Made by a program: the position numbers and the translations under genes. From contig CAZTLE010000133.1 in NCBI GenBank assembly GCA_964614415.1, positions 1-11,515 of the forward strand: 11,515 nucleotides of DNA, in the 5' to 3' direction. Shown piece by piece: positions 7,251 to 11,515 of this stretch. Under the pieces are notes generated by a model. The model was given only the letters and a program-made list of their open reading frames with translations. It was not told the origin of the DNA and made no database searches. Source of the DNA: CAZTLE01 sp964614415 (lineage in GTDB: Bacteria > Bacteroidota > Bacteroidia > Flavobacteriales > Flavobacteriaceae). Positions within the stretch are counted from its first letter, which is position 1, and each line of letters begins with the position of its first letter.

Positions 7251-8447
7251 TTATTTAACAATGACTCCAATTATTACACTTCCGGTGGCTTTTATTTCAC
7301 CTTTGCTGTTCGCCACCCGGATATCCAGGTACACCAAACAGAACTTTCCGTTCTTTACACAATCGGTGTTCAACACACTTTGCATGTCGACCTTAGTGGT
7401 CCATTCCCAGTAGTTCTTGCCGTTTGGCTCCAGTTTGAGCACCTTGGTTTTAGGGGTAGCATCTCCTTCGAATTTTGCCTGACAAGGTTTTCCAAACTCA
7501 ATGGCATCTCCCTTTTTACTGGCACAAACGACCATCACTTTGACAAATGCCTTGCCATTGACATATTCGGCTCCACGAACCGAAAAGGACGCCTTCGCGG
7601 CCGCAGCTGCATTCCAAACAAAACCGCATTCCTTGAGTACTTTTATGAGCTGCACGAGAGCATCGTCCATGGCATCGCTTAGGGTATTCTTTCTCCAAAT
7701 AATTCCTGCGATTACCAGGAACTCCACAACGGCCAGGATACTTCCCACGTGGGGATTGATTTTAGCCGCAGCTTCCTTTCCATATATCTGTTTTATGAGC
7801 GCTTTGATGATCTGAACGATCAGTGCCTTTATCAATGCGCGTATCACTGCTTTCTTAGCGCCTGCAGCAGATTGCTTTGCAATTTCCCTGGATGCTTTTA
7901 GAATGGCTTTTCCGTGTTTCAAGGCAAGCTGGGCAAACAACAGAGCGTATATAAGCTTAAATCCGACGTTCTCTTTAAAGGCAACAAGTTTCTGCCGGGC
8001 AGCGTCCAAATCACTTTGTTGCAGATCATTTATGAACCGCTCGCTTAAACCGTTAATGATCTGTTCGAGCTTATCTTTCTGCGTGCGAAGCTCCGCCGGC
8101 ACATTCTGTCCCTTATCCTCCAACTCGGCTATCTTGTTCTCAATGGTTATCAATTGAGTTTGCGCAAGGGCTTTCAGTGTTTTTACCAACTGAATGAGCT
8201 CCTCTTTGTTGAGTTTCTGAACCAACTCGCTTTTACAATTGGCAAAGTCCCACAGCACTTCCCATACCTTTGGAGACATATCATTCATTAACTCTCTCAA
8301 CGCCTTAATAGCGTTTATCAATTTGTTGAGAACCGAAGCGGCTTTGTACAGAGGGAGTTGATCCAACACTTTTGAAAGGTTTTCAAACTCGCGTAAGAAT
8401 TCGTTATAACGTTCGATTATCTCTTTGATCTTAGCTTTATCACTCAT
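7251..8447 (-). CDS. Coiled-coil protein with amphipathic and hydrophobic helices (possible membrane-inserting protein)
   Basis: 398 residues, no signal peptide, not assigned to a known family. Residues about 4-160 are long charged heptad-rich helices, likely coiled coil. Residues 161-176 are a hydrophobic helix (KLIYALLFAQLAL). Residues 200-221 form a cationic amphipathic helix with an internal repeat of the type ALIKALI. Residues 236-251 are a strongly hydrophobic, membrane-capable helix (ILAVVEFLVIAGIIW). After a five-alanine turn (280-284), residues about 286-398 form a beta-rich domain with four cysteines (308, 322, 363, 370). Long helices around a short hydrophobic region are reminiscent of alpha-helical pore-forming proteins of the ClyA/XaxA type, but this is a layout likeness and no sequence match was seen. 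It overlaps the upstream 121-residue gene by ATGA (8444-8447) and is followed 8 bases later by the lipoprotein, which indicates translational coupling and a shared task. Confidence 0.85.
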   Translation of the reverse strand: MSDKAKIKEIIERYNEFLREFENLSKVLDQLPLYKAASVLNKLINAIKALRELMNDMSPKVWEVLWDFANCKSELVQKLNKEELIQLVKTLKALAQTQLITIENKIAELEDKGQNVPAELRTQKDKLEQIINGLSERFINDLQQSDLDAARQKLVAFKENVGFKLIYALLFAQLALKHGKAILKASREIAKQSAAGAKKAVIRALIKALIVQIIKALIKQIYGKEAAAKINPHVGSILAVVEFLVIAGIIWRKNTLSDAMDDALVQLIKVLKECGFVWNAAAAAKASFSVRGAEYVNGKAFVKVMVVCASKKGDAIEFGKPCQAKFEGDATPKTKVLKLEPNGKNYWEWTTKVDMQSVLNTDCVKNGKFCLVYLDIRVANSKGEIKATGSVIIGVIVK

Positions 8448-8809
8448 GACAGAAGGGCTTTAGGTTCGCTTGAAGTAGTAAAGGTCAGTAGCTCACTCCC
8501 GGGATGTTCTTTGCCCAGTTGCGTGCTTACGAAACAGTTCATCTTTGTGTCGGGTGGTAGTACCGCATAGGCAACAGGGAGCACAAAACTCCCCCGTGCT
8601 TCTTCCAGGACTTCCAACCAGTACAGCATGTCAGGATCTTTGGAATCCCTTACTTCCAACATGAGATCGCCTTTAGATCGCTTCAGGGAGTACGAGATTT
8701 CTCCCTGGTAGTCATCTAGTGGGTTCCATTTCAGTTTGTGGCGTCTTTTTCCAAACAGTTCCAGAAGAAACAACCACAGTTCTTTCAAAAATTTTCTAAT
8801 TGTTTTCAT
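8444..8809 (-). CDS. Small protein with N-terminal amphipathic membrane-binding helix
   Basis: 121 residues, family not recognised. The first about 20 residues (RKFLKELWLFLLELFG) form a very hydrophobic amphipathic helix, followed by KRRHK. This suits an in-plane or single-pass anchor with a positive cytoplasmic flank better than a cleaved signal peptide, because no small-residue cut site follows. Residues about 26-121 look beta-rich (YQGEISYSLKRSKGDLMLEV, then hydrophobic strands up to LLTFTTS) and contain one Cys (92). It is the first gene of the three-gene operon, and its TGA overlaps the ATG of the 398-residue gene. That position and coupling suggest a small partner or chaperone for the next protein; this is inference. 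The coding frame is supported by the tight overlap and the proper start. Confidence 0.75.
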   Translation of the reverse strand: MKTIRKFLKELWLFLLELFGKRRHKLKWNPLDDYQGEISYSLKRSKGDLMLEVRDSKDPDMLYWLEVLEEARGSFVLPVAYAVLPPDTKMNCFVSTQLGKEHPGSELLTFTTSSEPKALLS

Positions 8810-9086
8810 AGGTCATAACATGTAATAGTTCATTAATTGCATTGTCACATGTGCGCAATGCTTCTTTATCAATGCCTATTAAGAGGGAGGAATATTGGAG
8901 ATCCGGTAGTAGGGGTATTGATCTACAATATTAGTTGCGATGCTATGCTGTGGGTCGTACCATGCAGCCTTTTCAGAAAGCAGCGGTAAATGACCTCTTC
9001 ACAATCTATGTCAAACGGGGAATGGGTTTTGTAACCCCAAACGCAGTAATTTTTCAGAAAAAAGGAGTTCGGAAATTGGAAAATGC
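8810..9086. other. Intergenic region without a supported gene
   Basis: The region between the start of the three-gene operon and the terminator of the downstream-oriented NTF2-like gene holds no reading frame I can support. It contains the dyad at 8839-8861 and a short hairpin at 9024-9037 (GGGTT, loop TTGT, AACCC). It must carry the promoter of the 8809-5911 operon, because the terminator at 9087-9124 blocks read-through from the right. No good -33/-7 pair was found. Confidence 0.6.
8839..8861. promoter_or_regulatory. Dyad-symmetric site upstream of the three-gene operon
   Basis: GCATTG (8839-8844) and CAATGC (8856-8861) flank a perfect CACATGTG palindrome (8846-8853), with one extra base on the right side. 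The centre is about 40 bases upstream of the start at 8809. This could be an operator for a dimeric regulator or a leader hairpin. No canonical -7 box was found nearby, so the promoter position is not fixed. Confidence 0.4.
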
Positions 9087-9124
9087 AAAAAAAATCGGCC
9101 GGGAAAATACATCTCCAGGCCGAT
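9087..9124 (-). terminator. Rho-independent terminator after the NTF2-like gene
   Basis: Read on the minus strand, ATCGGCC (9124-9118) and GGCCGAT (9100-9094) form a 7-bp stem, extended inwards by a GGA/TCC pairing after one mismatch. A run of seven T (plus-strand A 9087-9093) follows. It lies about 65 bases after the stop at 9190 and separates that gene from the three-gene operon. Confidence 0.9.
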
Positions 9125-9189
9125 CATTTTGGCTGAATAGTATATCGAAGTACTGCCGCAGTGACTTGTTGTACTACGACCGACAGGAT

Positions 9190-9609
9190 CTAACCGTTGT
9201 CCCTGTAAAATATCTTACCTACGATTTTCCACTCACCATCTACCTTAAGCAGATTCATAAAATCGATGAATGCGAAATCCTGGTATTTAATTATCAACTT
9301 GGCGTGCGCAGCATTTCCCATTACATCGACATAAACAATCTCAGTCTGCCGATCTTGTTTGGGTCCCGGCTTCATGCGCGAACCAAAAAACTCGAGGGCA
9401 TTTACATCCTTGTAACCGTCGTTGGTGATGTATCGCATCGTGGCGGTGGAATGAAATGCTTTTTTCAGGGTCTCAAAATCATTGTTGGTACCACCTTCCA
9501 GGTAGTAGTTCAGTGTTGTCCTGATGGCCTCTTCATCAGCTCCGTTTTGAGAAAAAACCATGGTGCTTGTTGTGAGTAACAACAAGGTGATTAGATAGAT
9601 GCGTTTCAT
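9190..9609 (-). CDS. Secreted NTF2-like / putative lumazine-binding family protein
   Basis: 139 residues from the ATG at 9609. A longer reading from 9660 is possible, but its extra 17 residues would bury the signal peptide, so 9609 is preferred. Residues 1-20 are a signal peptide ending TMVFS-Q. The mature part is a small cone-shaped alpha+beta (NTF2-like) domain: an initial helix EAIRTTLNYYLEGG, then LKKAFHSTATMRYI, a short FFGSR segment, then beta strands ending LKVDGEWKIVGKIFY. This order matches the 'putative lumazine-binding' family (PF12893 type), exported small proteins of Bacteroidota with no settled function. The dnaB gene ends 88 bases upstream on the same strand with no obvious terminator between, so either read-through or its own promoter is possible. 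A good terminator follows at 9087-9124. Confidence 0.88.
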   Translation of the reverse strand: MKRIYLITLLLLTTSTMVFSQNGADEEAIRTTLNYYLEGGTNNDFETLKKAFHSTATMRYITNDGYKDVNALEFFGSRMKPGPKQDRQTEIVYVDVMGNAAHAKLIIKYQDFAFIDFMNLLKVDGEWKIVGKIFYRDNG

Positions 9610-9697
9610 ATTAGTTGCTTGAATTGGGTTAATTGACCTCATCAAGATAGCAACTATCAAAACACGACCGACTTAAGGAAATGCTAAATAGGGACTT

Positions 9698-11251
9698 CTA
9701 GAATGGGACGTCGTTATCCTCTTCCGGAGGCAGGTCATCGTTCATAGAACTGCCAAACGCTTCTCCCGGAGATGGGAAAGTATCCGTTTTAAAGGTATCA
9801 TCGTTGGCCGCATCGTTCATACGGGAATGGAACTCATTCGGGAAATCGAACGTCTCCAAATTCTCAAATCGTCCAAGGTGTCCAACGAATTTGAGGCGGA
9901 TCTCATCCAGACCTCCATTACGGTGCTTGGCCACAATGAACTCAGCCTGCCCGGCTGTGGGTGTTCGTTCCTCATCGTCCCATTCTTCGATCTTGTAGTA
10001 TTCGGGACGATAAATGAACGATACAATATCGGCATCCTGCTCGATGGCACCGGACTCCCTAAGATCAGAAAGTAATGGTCGTTTACTACCCCCACGGGTC
10101 TCTACGGCACGGGACAACTGGGACAGCGCAATAACAGGTACGTTCAACTCCTTAGCCAGTGCTTTGAGGTTTCGGGAGATCGTAGAGATCTCCTGTTCCC
10201 GGTTACCGCTTTTATTACTGGTTCCGGAGGTCATCAACTGCAGGTAATCCACAATGATCAGCTGAATGCCATGCTGAGAAGACAATCGTCTGGCTTTTGC
10301 CCGGAGATCAAAAATAGAGAGCGATGGAGTATCGTCTATGAAAAGTGGTGCCTTTTCCAGTCCTTTTACTTTTACGTTGAGTTGCTCCCACTCGTGTTTT
10401 TCAAGGTTTCCGGTTCGAAGTTTCTCCGAACTCAGTCCCGTTTCCGAGGAAATCAAACGTGTAATAAGCTGTACCGAAGACATCTCCAAAGAGAAGAAAG
10501 CCACCGGAATACCATGTTCTACGGTAATATTACGCGCCATGGACAGCGTGAGTGCCGTTTTACCCATACCTGGACGGGCAGCGATAATAATAAGGTCACT
10601 GGGTTGCCATCCGGAAGTAAGTTTATCCACCTTGTCAAACCCGGAGGGAATTCCGGAAAGCCCCTCTTTATTCGCAATTTCTTCAATCTTTTTCTTAGCC
10701 TGGATGACCAAGCTCTGGGCTGTTTCCGAAGAACGCTTTATGTTACCCTGGGTAACTTCATACAATTTTGCTTCAGCATTGTCAAGCAGGTCGAAAACGT
10801 CAGTAGACTCATCGTACGACTCCTCAATAATCTCATTGGAGATCTTGATAAGGCTTCGTTGAATGTACTTCTGAAGGATGATTCTCGCATGGAACTCAAT
10901 GTGCGCCGAAGAGGAAACTTTCTGGGTGAGTTGAATAAGGTAAAACTCGCCTCCTACAAGGTCTAGTTTCGTGTCCTTCTTGAGCTGAGCCGAAACGGTT
11001 AATAAGTCCACCGGTTCGCTGTTTTCAAAGAGTTTATGAATAGCCTCAAAAATGTGCTGATGCGCCTCTTTGTAGAATACTTCGGCGTGGAGTATGTCAA
11101 TCACCTCATCGACACCTTTTTTGTCGATCATCATCGCCCCCAATACAACTTCCTCTAAATCAGTTGCTTGCGGAGGAAGCTTTCCTTTTTCCAAAGAAAT
11201 CACCTGCGAAGGGCGGGATGGATAGCTAGCGTGAGGTTTGACTTTTTCCAT
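9698..11251 (-). CDS. dnaB: Replicative DNA helicase DnaB
   Basis: 517 residues. This is the hexameric ATP-driven helicase that opens the replication fork and contacts primase and the replisome. The N-terminal domain (about 25-130) begins PPQATDLEEVVLGAMMID, the usual DnaB opening. A linker (about 150-195) leads to the RecA-like motor: SGFDKVDKLTSGW (203-215), Walker A ARPGMGKT with K231, FFSLEMS (252-258), Walker B LIIVDYLQL with D335, ALSQLSRAVE with Q378, DLRESGAIEQDAD (396-408), and KHRNGG (442-447) with the likely arginine finger R444. All motor motifs are intact. After the motor comes an acidic, probably unstructured tail (about 465-517) ending EEDNDVPF, similar to the C-terminal tip of single-strand binding protein. 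The gene has a matching -7 promoter box upstream and sits between accA and the NTF2-like gene. No intein is present. Confidence 0.98.
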   Translation of the reverse strand: MEKVKPHASYPSRPSQVISLEKGKLPPQATDLEEVVLGAMMIDKKGVDEVIDILHAEVFYKEAHQHIFEAIHKLFENSEPVDLLTVSAQLKKDTKLDLVGGEFYLIQLTQKVSSSAHIEFHARIILQKYIQRSLIKISNEIIEESYDESTDVFDLLDNAEAKLYEVTQGNIKRSSETAQSLVIQAKKKIEEIANKEGLSGIPSGFDKVDKLTSGWQPSDLIIIAARPGMGKTALTLSMARNITVEHGIPVAFFSLEMSSVQLITRLISSETGLSSEKLRTGNLEKHEWEQLNVKVKGLEKAPLFIDDTPSLSIFDLRAKARRLSSQHGIQLIIVDYLQLMTSGTSNKSGNREQEISTISRNLKALAKELNVPVIALSQLSRAVETRGGSKRPLLSDLRESGAIEQDADIVSFIYRPEYYKIEEWDDEERTPTAGQAEFIVAKHRNGGLDEIRLKFVGHLGRFENLETFDFPNEFHSRMNDAANDDTFKTDTFPSPGEAFGSSMNDDLPPEEDNDVPF

Positions 11252-11320
11252 GAAGCGAATGTAAACAAATAGTTAAGAGGAGGTGCGCTTTTTTAAAATT
11301 GGATGTTCACCGGTCTTTAA

Positions 11321-11328
11321 CAAATGTA
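11321..11328 (-). promoter_or_regulatory. Bacteroidota -7 promoter box for dnaB
   Basis: On the minus strand this reads TACATTTG, a perfect match to the TAnnTTTG element used by the Bacteroidota housekeeping sigma factor. It lies about 70 bases upstream of the dnaB ATG and inside the gap after the accA terminator, where a promoter is expected. No TTG was found at the proper -33 distance, so the call rests on the -7 box and position. Confidence 0.45.
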
Positions 11329-11329
11329 A

Positions 11330-11338
11330 TGTGGAAAA
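11330..11338 (-). promoter_or_regulatory. DnaA-box-like 9-mer in the dnaB promoter
   Basis: On the minus strand the sequence is TTTTCCACA, fitting the relaxed DnaA box TTWTNCACA. It sits one base upstream of the candidate -7 box, within the span that RNA polymerase would cover. A match to this pattern is expected about once per 16 kb by chance, so a single site is only suggestive. Confidence 0.3.
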
Positions 11339-11362
11339 CTCGAATTTATTGTTAATAACTAT

Positions 11363-11396
11363 AAAAAAAACCCGGAGATAAAATTCCGGGTTTTTT
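11363..11396 (-). terminator. Rho-independent terminator after accA (symmetric)
   Basis: CCCGGA (11371-11376) and TCCGGG (11385-11390) form a GC stem with an 8-base loop, flanked by A8 on the left and T6 on the right. On the minus strand the A8 becomes a U run, 22 bases after the stop at 11419, which fits termination of the gene to the right. The symmetry would let it work in both directions. Confidence 0.9.
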
Positions 11397-11418
11397 GAAT
11401 CTCTTGGTATTGCTGAAA

Positions 11419-11515
11419 CTAGCCTTTGAAGACCCCCATTTCGGAATACTTGTCCATTCGTTTTGAGACCAGTTCTTTTGGGGATAAGTTCTTCAATTCC
11501 CCATATGCTTTTTCA
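11419..11515 (-). CDS. accA: Probable acetyl-CoA carboxylase carboxyltransferase alpha subunit, C-terminal end only
   Basis: Only the last 31 codons and one extra base are in the window, too short for a normal ORF listing. The frame ends in TAG (11419-11421). It reads EKAYGELKNLSPKELVSKR and then MDKYSEMGVFKG. An ending of the form R-x-x-K-[FY]-S-x-M-G-V is typical of Bacteroidota AccA, the subunit that passes the carboxyl group to acetyl-CoA to make malonyl-CoA in fatty-acid synthesis. The neighbouring dnaB and the well-formed terminator 22 bases downstream support a real gene end. Most of the protein lies to the right of the window, so the identity rests on the C-terminal pattern. Confidence 0.75.
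   Translation of the reverse strand, partial: EKAYGELKNLSPKELVSKRMDKYSEMGVFKG

Noticed and set aside
9024..9037. Short hairpin GGGTT-TTGT-AACCC as a terminator or small RNA
   Set aside because: The stem is only 5 bp, has no T run directly after it on either strand, and has no gene end near it.
8935..9579. Plus-strand open frame of 214 codons
   Set aside because: It runs antisense through the NTF2-like gene and across that gene's terminator. The translation shows no domain pattern, and the minus-strand gene has a signal peptide and family motifs.
9610..9660. Upstream start giving a 156-residue version of the NTF2-like protein
   Set aside because: The 17 extra residues would precede a well-formed signal peptide that starts at 9609.
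10271..10966. Plus-strand open frame of 231 codons antisense to dnaB (and another at 10338-10862)
   Set aside because: Both are shadows of the highly conserved dnaB coding sequence, with no recognisable protein features and no separate promoter.

Overview
The window looks like a chromosomal segment from a member of the Bacteroidota, most likely a flavobacterium. Four things support this: the ribosomal protein L20 and DnaB sequences look flavobacterial; no Shine-Dalgarno stretches stand out before the starts; one clear Bacteroidota -7 promoter box (TAnnTTTG) lies before dnaB; and a family often labelled 'asparagine synthetase B' in Flavobacteriia is present. The genus cannot be read from the sequence. 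No tRNA, rRNA, CRISPR array, transposase or integrase was seen.

Layout, left to right. (1) The 3' part of rplT (1-294, +) ends in a strong hairpin terminator (331-366). (2) A two-gene + strand operon (488-3438) encodes two exported proteins. The first has a helical N-terminal half and a C-terminal domain resembling DUF4384. The second is a caspase-fold (C14) peptidase with an intact His/Cys dyad followed by five Sel1-like repeats. (3) A run of minus-strand genes follows. A four-TM class III nucleotide cyclase-like protein (3435-4517) has a stop codon that interlocks with the caspase stop. A 419-residue exported GATase1-like protein (4550-5809) lies just upstream of it. A tight three-gene operon (8809 to 5911) encodes a 121-residue protein with an N-terminal amphipathic helix, a 398-residue coiled-coil protein with a cationic amphipathic helix and a hydrophobic helix, and a PKD-like lipoprotein. 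(4) After a 380-bp gap come a small secreted NTF2/lumazine-binding-like protein (9190-9609), the replicative helicase dnaB (9698-11251), and the last 31 codons of what is probably accA (11419-11515), all on the minus strand.

The window therefore has housekeeping genes at its ends (rplT; dnaB and accA) around poorly described envelope and signalling genes. The two candidate systems worth most attention are the exported DUF4384-like/caspase-Sel1 pair and the three-gene operon with the pore-former-like protein and the lipoprotein. In both, one protein joins a long helical region with a membrane-active-looking segment to a C-terminal beta-rich domain. Whether either forms a defence, toxin or envelope-stress system is inference only.
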